A stretch of DNA of 64,000 bases from positions 104,147,635 through 104,211,634 of the forward strand of contig CM054180.1 in NCBI GenBank assembly GCA_028829895.1. The letters run 5' to 3'. The DNA is from Sinotaia quadrata (taxonomy: Eukaryota; Mollusca; Gastropoda; Architaenioglossa; Viviparidae). The position numbers and the translations under genes are program-made. Shown here in pieces: positions 1-11,994 of the stretch (position 1 is its first letter; every line of letters begins with the position of its first letter). The notes beneath the pieces were generated by a model. The model was not told where the DNA came from, did not search any database, and saw only the letters and a program-made list of their open reading frames with translations.

Positions 1-1440
1 CACTTGCAAGCGAGTCCATTTTTGACATTAATATTACGTGAAGTCCATTTTAACAAGTTACACTTGCAAATAGTCCATTTCATCATTACCATTGTGCTAA
101 GATCATCCCGGTAAGTAACACTTGCAAGCGGTCCATTTTGACAAGTTACACTTGCAAGAAGTCCACTTTGACAAGTTACACTTGCAAGCAATCAATTTGA
201 CATTACTAGTCAGTCACACCACGCATTCTTTAAATATGATTCCTTTGATTTTCAAGGAGAAATATTTAATCCGTTATATTATTGTGAACACCACACGTAT
301 CACGGACTGGATCGTACATTTGGTGGATTTCGCATTTTACTCGTGTTCAGATCGTAAGTTGGTAACCAATGCTAAGCTCCATTATTATCGTGTATATTGC
401 AAACAGTTAATGAATGCGAAATAAGCACACCTGTCAATTAACGTAGGTACACGCTTTGCTTTACAATTATCTTTTTGCATAGTGATTGGTGTTTAGTGCA
501 AGCTCCCCAGTACCATTATCTTTTGCATATTGATTGGTGTTTAGTGCAAGCTCCCCAATACCATTATCTTTTGCATATTGATTGGTGTTTAGTGCAAGCT
601 CCCCAGTACCATTATCTTTTGCATAGTGATTGGTGTTTAGTGCAAGCTCCCCAGTACCATTATCTTTTGCATAGTGATTGGTGTTAAGTGCAAGCTCCCC
701 TGTACCATTATCTTTTGCATAGTGATTGGTGTTAAGTGCAAGCTCCCCTGTACCATTATCTTTTGCATATTGATTGGTGTTTAGTGCAAGCTCCCCAATA
801 CCATTAACGAATGATTCTTCATGGATAGAGAATTCCTCTCTCGAATCATAACTGTAGCTTGCTGGTTAGCGTGCGATATTTTGCGTAAGCAGTGAAATCC
901 TCATTTGTACCATAAAAACGGCTTGCTGGTTAGCGTGCGATATTTTGGCGTAAGCAGTGAAATCCTCATTTGTACCATAAAAACGGCTTGCTGGTTAGTG
1001 TGCATGATTTTACGTAAGTCTCTCACTGACATAGGGTACACCTGAGTTTTAAAAAGTGGACATTCCATCTCCATTTCTCGAAATCCTGGAGTTACTTACT
1101 GACTGACAGCGAAGAAGCGCCTACATAGATCTGTAGGCAATTACTGACTCACAGAACAGCGAAGAAACGCCTACATAGATCTGTAGGCAATTAGATTACA
1201 GCTGCATGGTACAATACTGTGCGCGAAGAAAGGGGTTCGTCACGTGACGCGTACATGTTTTGCACACACAACCGAAAGTTAATATATGTCATTTGGTTAA
1301 TAACACTCAACACTTCAAATAATCTTACTAGAATAAATGAAATTTTTTAAAATGTTGACATGCATACATATTTTATTTACAATAATTTTTTTTATTTTCC
1401 ATTTGCCAAGGGAAATGCAATTTTTGATATAAAGGTCGTG
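1..1440. repeat. Intergenic flank with several short tandem arrays
   Basis: No gene is supported here. Positions 1-200 hold an imperfect array of roughly 20-25 bp units built on 'gtccattttgacaagttaca'. Positions 470-805 hold about seven copies of a 48-bp unit containing 'gtgcaagctcccc'. Positions 855-1010 hold a 65-70 bp unit repeated about 2.5 times ('gcttgctggttagcgtgcga'). Positions 1105-1190 hold a duplicated segment whose core 'cctacatagatctgtagg' can fold as a hairpin. The short reading frames across these arrays only reflect the repeats. Confidence 0.85.
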
Positions 1441-1467
1441 GTTTTGTGGTACCATATATGTGGTATG

Positions 1468-1475
1468 TATATAAA
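1468..1475 (+). promoter_or_regulatory. Candidate TATA box of the small secreted-protein gene
   Basis: TATATAAA lies about 130 bp upstream of the first ATG at 1605. It would place transcription start near 1500 and give a leader of about 100 nt. This rests on motif and spacing only, and such motifs are common in AT-rich DNA. Confidence 0.35.
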
Positions 1476-1604
1476 GTTGGACACTGAAAAAAATCATTAA
1501 TGGATAATTGATGTTAATGTTAAAAGCAATGATGAAGTAGACGACAGTCTCTGACGATGATGACAGCACTGAATAAATTGTCTTGACAGTTAAAAGAAGA
1601 AACT

Positions 1605-1730
1605 ATGAACGGCATGAAGATAGTTTTGTTGACGTTGTTGCTGGTGTGCGGTTCCAGTGGTGAACTTCTGGAAATGCTGCGACAACTCCAGAACGCCCCG
1701 TTCTTCCATAACTTATCTATCCACGACCAG
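1605..1730 (+). CDS. Exon 1 of small secreted-protein gene
   Basis: This exon encodes 42 residues: the signal peptide and LLEMLRQLQNAPFF, ending ...SIHDQ. The donor is CAG|gtacct at 1731, phase 0. The reading frame stays open into the intron, where 'tatctcccctgt' repeats follow, so the boundary rests on the donor site and the in-phase fit to exon 2. Confidence 0.7.
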
Positions 1731-4700
1731 GTACCTCGTATGTTTTATCTCCCCTGTCCTCGTTTGTTTTATCTCCCCTGTTCCGTATCATGTAGATTCA
1801 GAACCAGGTATGTCACATGTTTGACTTATCTCCAGTGTTCCGTACCCTGTCCACTTCAGACAATGTACGTCATATGTTTGACTTATCTCCCCTGTTCCGC
1901 AACATTACGATATACGTGACACTTTAAATTATCCTCCATTTTATTTTCACACTATATTATTTTTCATGATCAATGATATCACATTTTATTGTTTGGGGTT
2001 ATTTTTTTTATTTTTTTTTTATAAAACTTTCTAAAAGTTTCCATTTTCCCATTACTTCAGGTATGTGTTCTAGTACTGTAAAACGAAAAAAAATTTATAC
2101 TTGATATACTATATTTCGCAACCGATTTTTACCGGAACAAGTGAGGCACAGCTGTCACTTATCTCCCTTCCACCGTAACCCGCCTGTCCATAATCTCAGT
2201 TTTCATTTCTGCTTTACGTGTCTTATATAAAATTATATCCAATCATATATTTTGAATTGCCTATCTTTTTCATGTAGCATTTCTCCTACGGTTAATTAAC
2301 TTCAGAAATCGCGTAGGAATATAATGGACGGATGTTAACAATAAATCAGATACACATTCATGTCGTATTAGCCACACTTTCGAAACAAACAAACAAACAA
2401 AAAATACACAGCTTATTCAAGGAAGAGAAGTAACTTCTGCTGAACAACATGTTACCGTCTTCGTGTGTTCGACAGTCTCTCATCAATTTCAATGCATTTA
2501 CCTCCCTTTGCACCACAAGTTGGACTTCAACCGAGGAATTTGTTTCTCTATTAGCAGAAATTATAATGCGTGATTTGGGTAATCAGATACTGTCTTTTAA
2601 AAAATTCTTTTACTTGAAAATCTATTAGAAGTCACTTGCGGGGACATAAGCATTTTAGATTGCTTTGTATGCATTTCGTCGTAAAGAACTTCTTATGCAC
2701 TTCGTCGTAAAGAACAAGGCTGCTAGGACAAGGAGAGCTGAGATCCACCAAAATAGTGAGCTAAGACATGCCATTTTGTATGTTCAAACAAAGCGAGTTA
2801 TATTAGTCTCCATGATATTTACCATGGATAGCTTTATTCATAGCACGTTCTTTAGAATACAGACTGAACTGGAAATTCCCGATACGCTGGAGAATCGTAT
2901 ATAATGATAAAAATGAACTACGAGGATTTTATAGGACTTACGAGTCATTGTAAATAAACAAAAACCTTCAACAACCTCCAACACTGACTAGCTTCAAAAT
3001 ACAGGTGCAGAATGGTTATCAATTCCACAACATTTTTTCCAGTTAAACATTAAGCAGTTCAGTGCCTATGAACATAGCTACTGATTAACCCTTTGTTTGC
3101 TGCTGTAAATAGTAAATTGTGTGCATTTGTTCGAGTTATTTCAGATAGCCATTCCATGCAGTTTTTTAAAGGTAGTTATTTCAGGTAGCCATTCCAATGC
3201 AGTTTTTAAGGTAGTAATTTCAGGTAGCCAGCCACTCCATGCAGTTTTTAAGATAGTAATATCTGGTAACCATTCCATGCATTTTTAAGGTAGTAATTTC
3301 AGGTAGCCATTCCATGCATTTTTTAAGGTAGTAATTTCAGGTAGCCATCCACTCCATGCAGTTTTTAAGATAGTAATATCAGGTAACCATTCCATGCATT
3401 TTTTAAGGTAGTAATTTCAGGTAGCTATTCCATTCAGTTTTTAAGGTAGTAATTTCAGGTAGCTATTCCATTCAGTTTTTAAGGTAGTTGTTTCAGGTAG
3501 CTATTCCATGCAGTATTTTAAGGTAGTTGTTTCAGAAGTCTTTTTTCGAGGCATTGTTCGCACAACATATAGACTCTGTCTGATGCGGATTATTGTGAAG
3601 TCTGAAAGTTATTTGAAATGGTAAGGCCTTGTGTTACTTGAAAGTAACGTTCATTTTCCTTTCTGAAAGTTATTTGAAATGGTAAGGCCTTGTGTTACTT
3701 GAAAGTAACGTTCATTTTCCTTTCTGAAAGTTATTTGAAATGGTAAGGCCTTGTGTTACTTGAAAGTAACGTTCATTTTCCTTTCTGAAAGTTATTTGAA
3801 TTGGTAAGGCCTTGTGTTACTTGAAAGTAACGTTCATTTTCCTTTCTGAAAGTTATTTGAAATGGTAAGGCCTTGTGTTACTTGAAAGTAACGTTCATTT
3901 TCCTTTCTGAAAGTTATTTGAAATGGTAAGGCCTTGTGTTACTTGAAAGTAACGTTCATTTTCCTTTCAGCTTCTGGCGACGGACACTTTGGCGGCGGCT
4001 GAGACCTGCAAATTAACGGAGTTTGTTCATGAAGTTGGCAGAACAGAAATTATCACCGTCATCCTTCGTAAGATGTTCAAGTTTTCTAACTCCGTCATTC
4101 GCTCACTGTGTTTGGTTTTAGTTTGTTGCTATTACTTATTTATTTATTATTTCTTCATTGTTTGCTTTTTATTAAACGTGTCAGGTAATTGTCAACAATA
4201 CCCAGAAGGAGAGTTTTACGTCACACACTTAAAATATAATTAAAGGAGAATACGGTAATGACATGTAACAGGAACTACAGAATTTCGTCACAGATCGTGT
4301 GACTTATTTTGTTTTATTGTTTGAATATTTTGTCGTATTTTCTTTTATTGTTGCATATTTTGTCGTATTTTGTTTTATTGCTGCATATTTTACCGTATTA
4401 GTTATTACCGAACCGTACACTCTAATTAGCGGACTGTCATGTCACTGTCCCCTTCTTTCTTATGTATAAAATCTCTGTCTCACTGATGTCTCAGCCTCGC
4501 TGTCCTGCTTTCAGAATGGTTTTGCACCTTGCTAAAAGAACCTTGTCCACGTACACCCGCACCCAGTTTTTAGCCTAATCCTAACCCAATTCGGACAGCC
4601 ATCTTGCCCTGCTTCTTTCCAGAACACCTTCTTAGAATTTTGTCCAACTTTTCATGTCGTTCGTGTTCAATCAACCGTGGCAGGAAAGAACTGGCCGGCT

Positions 4701-5614
4701 TTTTCTCCATGCTTATTTTATCTTACACACAAACCTCAGTGCCTGTACAATCAGATATAATTAAATTATTTATTTCTAATTGTAATTTGAACTGCATCTT
4801 CATTAATTGCTTCAGTTTAACTAATTTGTTAAAGGATTAAAATTAAATTGCAATTAAGATTATGTTCATACAAATGTGTGTGTGTGTGTGTTGGAATGTT
4901 TATGTTTCAGATCTTCCCGATCGCACTGAACAGCAAGTGGAGCACTATTTAACTGAAGTAAGGCAGAAAAGATATGAGCTTACGGACTCTGAACATTATC
5001 AGTCGTAATTTTAAATTAACTTCCATAACGTTAACCTGCTTTCACATAAATGACTTATTATATTTAATTTAAATTCTTTAGGTACTGATGAATCGTTAAG
5101 CTATAACTTTCACCTGTTTCTAAAAATATATATACACACATACAAGCACTTTTCGAATACATCGCTTTCTGACAGAGAAATCTCGTGGACAAATAGAAAT
5201 CTCGTGGACAAATAGAAATCTAGTGGACAAATATTTTTAAAATAAAGAATCAAAATAACGTGCAGCAGAATTTTTAAAAAATACAATAAAAATAAGTTAC
5301 ATGTTGATGATTTTCACACCCAATCTAACAAGCGTTTCAATTGCCATGTTTGGTCACAGCCCAAGCGCTATCGACCATTTGCTATTTGTATTCTTTCCTC
5401 TTTTTTTTTTAAGCTTTGAACACAGGTGTGTTTCGTTCAAAAACATTGTCACAACATGTGTGTGGGCAACAAAACATTAATTAAATCATACAGTTGATAT
5501 ATTATTTATTTTTTTTAAATAATACACGGTAAGCCTCTATTCTTCTATATTGTTTCCTTTCTTACTTTCCAGCACCTTGCGTCGGAACAAGATGGAACGT
5601 GTCATATTGAATGA
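1605..5614 (+). CDS. Small secreted protein, 4 exons, 103 aa, unknown family
   Basis: Coding exons are 1605-1730, 3971-4067, 4911-4957 and 5573-5614, with intron phases 0, 1 and 0. All introns are GT-AG and the joined frame is open to TGA at 5612-5614. The product starts with a hydrophobic signal peptide (KIVLLTLLLVCGSSG) whose cleavage is likely near residue 19. The mature chain of about 84 residues is acidic and probably helical, with two cysteines (ETCKL and GTCHIE) that could form one disulfide. A polyadenylation signal follows about 95 bp after the stop. I do not recognise the family. A small hormone, a saposin-like fragment or a secreted defence peptide are all possible, and none is supported by a motif. 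The first ATG with a good signal sequence was taken as the start. Introns carry large minisatellites. Confidence 0.7.
3140..3545. repeat. Imperfect minisatellite, about 40-46 bp unit
   Basis: About nine diverged copies of 'ggtagtaatttcaggtagcc' followed by 'attccatgcagtttttaa' lie in intron 1 of the small secreted-protein gene. Confidence 0.9.
3601..3970. repeat. 61-bp minisatellite, 6 copies, abutting exon 2
   Basis: Six nearly identical 61-bp units begin at 3601, 3662, 3723, 3784, 3845 and 3906. Each contains the inverted repeat gttact-tgaa-agtaac and ends 'cattttcctttctg'. After the sixth unit the sequence reads 'cattttcctttcag' and exon 2 begins, so the final repeat edge supplies the polypyrimidine tract and acceptor. 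Confidence 0.95.
3971..4067 (+). CDS. Exon 2 of small secreted-protein gene
   Basis: The exon enters in phase 0 directly after 'ttttcctttcag', which is the end of a 61-bp minisatellite. It encodes LLATDTLAAAETCKLTEFVH and the segment ending ITVIL. The donor is CTTC|gtaaga, phase 1. Confidence 0.7.
4911..4957 (+). CDS. Exon 3 of small secreted-protein gene
   Basis: The acceptor is 'tatgtttcag' and the donor GAA|gtaagg. The phase-1 entry completes a His codon and gives HLPDRTEQQVEHYLTE, which is polar and probably helical. A run of GT dinucleotides lies about 30 bp upstream. Confidence 0.68.
5573..5614 (+). CDS. Exon 4 and stop codon of small secreted-protein gene
   Basis: The acceptor 'cttactttccag' leads into HLASEQDGTCHIE and then TGA. 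The exon supplies the second cysteine of the protein. Confidence 0.68.
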   Translation, partial: HLASEQDGTCHIE

Positions 5615-5707
5615 TCCCGACGGCTAGTGTCCCTTTGGTAGTCACTTCCAGGAACTGTAATAATGGACCTTTATGATTTGACAAAGGTTTAATAATAATT
5701 ATGACAA

Positions 5708-5713
5708 AATAAA
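5708..5713 (+). terminator. Polyadenylation signal AATAAA
   Basis: A canonical AATAAA lies 94 bp after the TGA of the small secreted-protein gene, with a GT-rich stretch ('tgcgttcttggggg') just downstream, as expected for a cleavage site. Confidence 0.55.
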
Positions 5714-5748
5714 GTTAAAATGCGTTCTTGGGGGATCATTGCTTTAAA

Positions 5749-5786
<38 letters not shown>

Positions 5787-8700
5787 TACATATATATTTA
5801 TATATGAGGAGATAGATTGCAGGTACGAAAGTGTTATTTATTGCGTTCGTGTAAAATCAGGGAAATCTGTTATATTAGCATCTCTTATTTTCTACAGAAT
5901 GTTTGAACTCAAAACAAATTCTTTTTAAACAACCCCTCATCTCCCGCATTCTTACAATTCCTTACAATCTATTTTCTAGACTAGATTGTGCACCTACATT
6001 TTGGGTTCGGGTTTGCTTTGCACTTAAATGACATCACTTCCGGATGTCTGACTACACTGAGCATAATCATGCTGAGCTTACATTCAATATAGCCAAAAAG
6101 AAGAGAGGATTGATGTGAATTCCAATAAAATTGACTGCTCTGGCACTAATTGCAACCACATTTTTCCAGCTTTACAGGGAATGCACACTTCACTGTGTGG
6201 ATGCCAATAAAATCTTTCAAACAATTCCACTTACTGACTCTGCAAATGCTTTGATGATAAATTAGAAAAAGCTCAACTCCCTGGATGTCCAAGGTCAACT
6301 TTCAACTAATTCCCTAAACCGAATCTGCTGGGGTATAGATGAGACAAGAAAACATTTGCTATATGGATGTCATTTTGCAAATAGCAGAAACTTCAGAGAG
6401 CGCAAGGATTGGAAAGAATCCTATCAGAGGGCGCAAGGATTGGAAAGAATCCTATCAGAGGGCGCAAGGATTGGAAAGAATCCTGTCAGAGGGCGCAAGG
6501 ATTGGAAAGAATCCTATCCAAGAATTTGCACGAGAATCACGATGACAAAATCCAGACGTTTGTGGTGTATGACTTAGATGTAGTTATCAAACTCAACAGA
6601 TTATCTCCGAGAAACTTGGAGATAATAACAGGTCGCATTATCCCTACATGAAGATCATTTAATGTAAGTTTAATACGACCAATAAGATAAGATATATCAC
6701 TATTCTTGTATATAATGACAAAAACACTGGAACCACGAAGAGGCAAAGGTGCCAAGATTAGATTATAAAATTCAGAGCTGTGAAATCAAAAACAATAATA
6801 TTTATTTTCAGAAATAGTATGCAGAACATTTTTGTAACTTCACAGACTTCTAACAAGTAAGCTTACTAAACCTGTACCACGTGACTGGTGTAAGTTTATA
6901 TAGTGTTTGGTTGCTGTCACAAAAATCTGGCTGTGGACTCGCCAGGCTTTTTTGTGATTAGATTTTGTCGCGCGTGGTTCCCCTCCCCCTCCCCCCCCCC
7001 GTCTTCTGTTCTGATAATTGCGGCAAGGGGAGGAGTCCATCATGTAAGAACTGTCACTACATTATCTACCATTCATCTCTCCAACAGGTGTGGCCAGCCA
7101 GAAGGTGTGTTTTGTGGATTAGCCTAAGGTAACGAGCAGCCTGGGGTGGTAGAGAACTGAGACTGACACTACAACTCTCTCTACATGCACTGACCACTGA
7201 AAAACACAGACCCACTGAAAACTACATAGAGACACACTTAACACAGACACACAGGAATCACATGAAGACACACTGTGACACACGCTTAATGCGAGCCTGG
7301 TTATTTAAATGTCAGAGCAAATTTTCAACACACTGTTTTCGGTCACGTCATTCCGCTTTAATTAACTTTCCGTTGAGTGCACTTATTTTCACCGCAATAG
7401 TAATTTCCCACTGTCTCTATACACATACACGTGTTTATATTTCAAAACTCGTCCAGCTGTAAACCAACATGTGCTTTCTATTTAAAACATGAATAACATA
7501 TTTATCCATTAGGCGTAAACAGAACAAAACTGTTGTCTGCAGAAAATCAAACAGGAATTGCGGACGTATTGTTTGGAATCACGCACCATACCAGTGCGAC
7601 CAGCAGAATGTCGACTACGCATTTAGCAGCAACAACGACAGCGCTGAGTATTCAAAGGACTTTCATTTCAAACATGTAAATAAGACAAAACAGTGAAGTA
7701 TACTGACAACTGGAAATGCAAATAGTATCAATGGTGAACTGCTAAAAATAGAGTAAACACGTTTCATCTCTTAAGAGAAAAATAAAAAATCAGTTTGAAA
7801 AGGTTGAGACATGAAGACTACGAAATGGAATATCTAGTAAGAATGCCCATAATTTCTAGTCAGTGCATTTAATCTTCTCAATTTAAATGATCAATAACGA
7901 AATGTACCTCTGTTACTAACGGTGCAAGCAGGAAATCACTGAAAACCCATAGCTTGAGTCCTATCGAGTAATTTAGCAAACAAGTCAGAGAGTAGAGATC
8001 TAAAGCCCAACAAACTAAATGGCTTTTGACGATCTCTAGTATAAATACAAATTAGGTTTTACTGTCTGTGGTGGATTAAATTTCCAGATTTAATTGTTAA
8101 ATAAATTGCTAAATTGTCAAAGTGACCCAGCCTAGGGCACTCCTTATGATGGTATTTTGTCTAAGTTGGAGTAAACAACTTGAGTTGAGAATATGCTAGA
8201 AAATTGCTGACGTAATCCAAACCAGTTCCAGCTGGATGAGTAATTTTTCTGACTAATAGTCTCATACTTGCTCATAACAATTTTATCCAATGGTGATGGA
8301 CTAGAAGTTTATTTGTTGAAGAAGTACTCTATTCTAATCACTTTGAATTTGAACATAACTCCAGTCCAGTCATAAAGTCGATAGTTAGCTTATGGTAAGA
8401 TAACTGACATAACCATATTTTGGAAAGACAGTGGATGGTTGGGGTCTCGCTAAATATAGATTAAAGATGGATTTGTCTTCTCCTTTAGTAAGACGTTTTC
8501 ACCTACGGAAATATGTGTAACGGTACATTTTGTCTTTGATGTTGTGGAAGAGAGAAAACGTTTACAGCGCCCTCATATCTGCCAAGTGAGAAAGACGAGT
8601 GGTGTGTCCTCTGGAGAATTGTTAATAACATAAATTAAGATTCTCATCACTTGTAATTAGTTATGGACGAGTAATTAATAATAGTAATCGAAACCATTAA

Positions 8701-8990
8701 CTAGGTGGCGTGAGCGTCACACTGTCATATATCAGTAACTTCGTTAATTTTTGATGAGTTCAATACTAAGAAAACTATTTTGTGTAAGTCGTACGTGGAG
8801 GCAATTTGATTGGCCGTGTGAGCACAGTTCGCGGACATAATTTTTAAACATTTTCAAATAAACTTTTCAAAAACTGCCAGTCTTAACCAAAGCTAACCAT
8901 GTGTCAGAAATTCAAAACGTGACTGTTTAAACAAGGTTGAATAAGGATGTGTGCGAGTCAGTACTTCAAAACGTGACAGTCTTAAACAAG
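5714..8990. other. Intergenic DNA between the two secreted-protein genes, first part
   Basis: No gene is supported. It contains a (CA)n tract at about 5750-5783 and a 31-bp array of about four units at 6397-6520 ('gcgcaaggattggaaagaat'). A C-rich run lies near 6985-7000. Reading frames of 60-80 codons here show no family signature. Confidence 0.6.
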
Positions 8991-9048
8991 GTTGAATGCA
9001 CGCCAGAAATTCAAAGTTTGCGAGAAAAACCTTTTCTTTGTTGCCCTA

Positions 9049-9398
9049 CTGGATTCGGAAATTGCATCCACTGAGCTTCTCGGTGACCTTGTAAGGTCCT
9101 TGCCATGCCACTTCGAGTCTGTTTCGGTGCACGGGCAGTTAGTAACAGAACCTGTGATCCGACATCGATCTGAGTCTGTACGTCTTTCTATTGTATTGCT
9201 TGGCCTGCCTACGTTTAGCTACGTGGGTGTTCTCGGCTGCAGTCTGACAGCTAAGATCTATCTTGTTAACCAGATCAATCACATATCGGTATGTGCTTTT
9301 TTACGGATTCTGTTAAATTATCGTTTGTCCAAAATTGTCGCAGTATGGACATCGGCCCTCGTACGGTGCGGCCAAATAATAGTTCAAAGGGAGAGAAC
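9049..9398 (-). pseudogene. Ty3/gypsy-type retrotransposon integrase C-terminal remnant
   Basis: Read on the minus strand, the segment shows the order typical of the end of Ty3/gypsy integrases. First comes SPFELLFGRTVRGP with a following ILRQFW. Then comes a helix rich in AEN/AKRR, and last a WQGPYKV...EKLSG block. Those pieces fall in different frames with stops between them, so it is a decayed fragment. No LTR, primer-binding site or reverse transcriptase was seen nearby. A plus-strand frame of about 157 codons over the same DNA is its shadow. Confidence 0.75.
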
Positions 9399-9404
9399 AG
9401 CGAT

Positions 9405-9612
9405 GAGTGGTGACAGTAAACTGCTATCTCCAGTGGTGACAGTAAACTGCTATCTCCAGTGGTGACAGTAAACTACTATCTCCAGTGGTGACAGTAAACG
9501 ACTATCTCCAGTGGTGACAGTAAACTGCTATCTCCAGTGGTGACAGTAAAACTGCTATCTCCAGTGGTGACAGTAAACTGCTATCTCCAGTGGTGATAGT
9601 AAACTGCTATCG
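9405..9612. repeat. 26-bp minisatellite, about 7-8 copies
   Basis: The unit 'tggtgacagtaaactgctat' plus 'ctccag' repeats at 26-bp spacing, with single changes and one inserted A. The array starts directly beside the retrotransposon remnant. Confidence 0.93.
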
Positions 9613-10684
9613 AAAAACACACACACACAAAGCAGTGATGTACGTTAGGATAAGTTTTAGATACAAGTGTATCCATTCAAGATTGTATGCAAGCAATGTG
9701 CATACGTCTGCACACTCGCCATGAGCTAACTATAATTCAGGTATTAAATAAAAATATTAAAAAATAAATTTTAGAAATGTTCATGCTTTCAAGTATCTAC
9801 AAAATAAACAGGTCCTGCAAACAGGTGTGTGTGTGGGGGGGGGGGGAGAAATCTAAATTATTAAAGAACCATGACATGGATAAATTATTCTTCACTGAAT
9901 AAGAAGGCGAGACTTAATTTCTGATAAAACATAAAATAAGTGTCACTTTAAAAATTCACTCCACGAAAAAGAAACTGCACCAATAGTTCAACCATTTATT
10001 TATGTAAGCGCGAACAATTACACACAGGCATACACATCCCATCTATTTAACTTCCATCAATTTTACTTTTCTTCCTCCATTAGTCTGTGGTATTAATAAA
10101 AACCGACGGTCAAGGTCATCTGCTAAATGATGCTCAAATTTTCACTCGCACTGTGGACTTATAATCAAAAATGGAGTAATTTTTAGTGAGCCGGTATTTT
10201 CAGATGGCCTGCTTTATGTTGCATTGTCATGTTCAAGATACAGAGACAACATCAAAGTACACATTAAAAAAATAAAACTACGGTCAAGGTCATTTGCTAA
10301 ATGATGATCAAATTTTCACTCACAATGTGACTATAATAAAACCTTTCCATAAACATGTTCTTAACAATGCATTCGTTTTAATTTCCCGTCATATGGCGGG
10401 CATAAAATAATGAAAGATTTCACCTGGCTATATACAACAGCGTAAACATGTTCTTTTCATGTGAGTGTGATATCTGAAAGTTTAAAAGCGAGAAATTTTC
10501 AAAATTAACAATAAAGTGAATATTGATTCGGAACTACACAACAGAATAGCAGGGCTGCTCTGCAGGCATTAATTACATTTTGTGTTGAGTCCAAAACAAA
10601 TGATCAAATATCGTTACCAAACCCAGTCAATGTGTCTGCCACAAGTTTGGGGAGGCGGTGACAAGAGTACTTGGTTGATTGGTA

Positions 10685-10732
<48 letters not shown>

Positions 10733-11280
10733 CGTGCGTGCGTGTGTGTGTCTGTGTCTGTGTGTGTGTGTGTGTGTGTGTTTATGAGTGTGAGATAGAG
10801 AATAATATATTTCATTTAAATAAAACTACTTATCATTAATGTCCCCGACAACACAATCTCCTTCGCAAAGAGAATTTCTGCACATCCTGCCGTTATCTCC
10901 CCCCATCCCTCGCCCACGAAAACGTGACAGTTTTAAACAAGGCTGAATGCGCCACCATACTTCGTATTCTTTTGGACACTGGTATGTCACAATCGTGCAG
11001 GAATTGGCATGTCACAATCGTGCAGGAATTGGCATGTCACAATCGTGCAGGAATTGGCATGTCACGATCGTGCAGGAATTGGCAAGTCACGATCGTGCAG
11101 GGATAAAAGAATATTCCTTTCCTGTAGAAAGATATCACCATTATTGCAAGCACTAGAAAAAGTGTTTGCAGGAAGCATGCAAAAATCTAGAGCTTATTTT
11201 TGTAAACCGTGAGTTTACTAAAGGCAAAACCAAGGGAGTGAACAAACACAGACACCAAAATGAACATGTGACCGACTTGT
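9613..11280. other. Intergenic DNA with microsatellites and a 25-bp array
   Basis: No gene is seen. It holds a G run near 9837-9847, a GT/GC-rich tract at 10687-10780, and a 25-bp array at 10984-11100 with about five copies of 'atgtcacaatcgtgcaggaa'. A phrase built on 'ggtcaaggtcatctgctaaa' occurs near 10108 and again near 10273, suggesting an old local duplication. Confidence 0.65.
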
Positions 11281-11294
11281 GGAGCGGATTCGCA

Positions 11295-11640
11295 TATATT
11301 GTAGTCAAATAGAGAGAATTTTAAAAGCAAAATAAGTTTGTAGTCAAATAGGGAGAATTTTAAAAGCAAAATAAGTTTGTAGTCAAATAGGGAGAATTTT
11401 AAAAGCAAAATAAGTTTGTAGTCAAATAGGGAGAATTTTAAAAGTAAAATAAGTTTGTAGTCAAATAGGGAGAATTTTAAAAGCAAAATAAGTTTGTAGT
11501 TAAATAGGGAGAATTTTAAAAGCAAAATAAGTTTGTAGTCAAATAGGGAGAATTTTAAAAGCAAAATAAGTTTGTAGTCAAATACGGAGAATTTTAAAAG
11601 CAAAATAAGTTTGTAGTCAAATAGGGAGAAATTTTAAAAG
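11295..11640. repeat. 39-bp minisatellite, about 9 copies
   Basis: The unit 'tagtcaaatagggagaattt' plus 'taaaagcaaaataagtttg' repeats with 39-bp spacing. Because 39 is a multiple of three, a long minus-strand reading frame of repeated LLLKFSLFDYKLI appears, but it is a repeat artefact. Confidence 0.95.
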
Positions 11641-11994
11641 CAGTTGGACAAAGGGGTCTTCGCCATTATTTCCTTGGGTCTATCTTGTTCTCTTACTCAG
11701 TAGTTCCTGTCAAAGTTAACTTAGTATTTCCAGTCAAAAGTTCACTGAACATTTCCACGCAAGAGTGATTCATTTGTAAACCTTCACATCCTCTCACGGA
11801 CTACACCTGGAAAGAGTGGGATCGAGCTATGTATTAAACTATTAAAGGAACGGAAGCCTGACGAGTTCACGGCTTACAGCGCGAAAGCGGCGGAAGCCGG
11901 AAGCGCCCCCAACAATCAATCAAATCAAAAAGAGTTCACGGCTGCTCGAGTGGGCGACAACTCCCAGTCTTTTGATTAAAACAAATGCGTAGCT

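Noticed and set aside
3601..3966. CRISPR-like regular array
   Set aside because: It is a head-to-tail repeat with no unique spacers, in an animal genome beside a splice site.
3989..4243. 84-codon frame starting at an internal ATG and ending in a hydrophobic tail
   Set aside because: It is exon 2 of the small secreted-protein gene read past its donor into the intron.
4604..4840. 78-codon plus-strand frame in intron 2 of the small secreted-protein gene
   Set aside because: It lies inside an intron, shows no signature, and is followed by the correctly phased exon 3.
8992..9465. 157-codon plus-strand frame
   Set aside because: It is antisense to the integrase remnant and runs into the 26-bp minisatellite.
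11187..11603. 138-codon minus-strand frame of repeated LLLKFSLFDYKLI
   Set aside because: The 39-bp tandem repeat is a multiple of three and lacks stops by chance. There is no non-repeat coding context.
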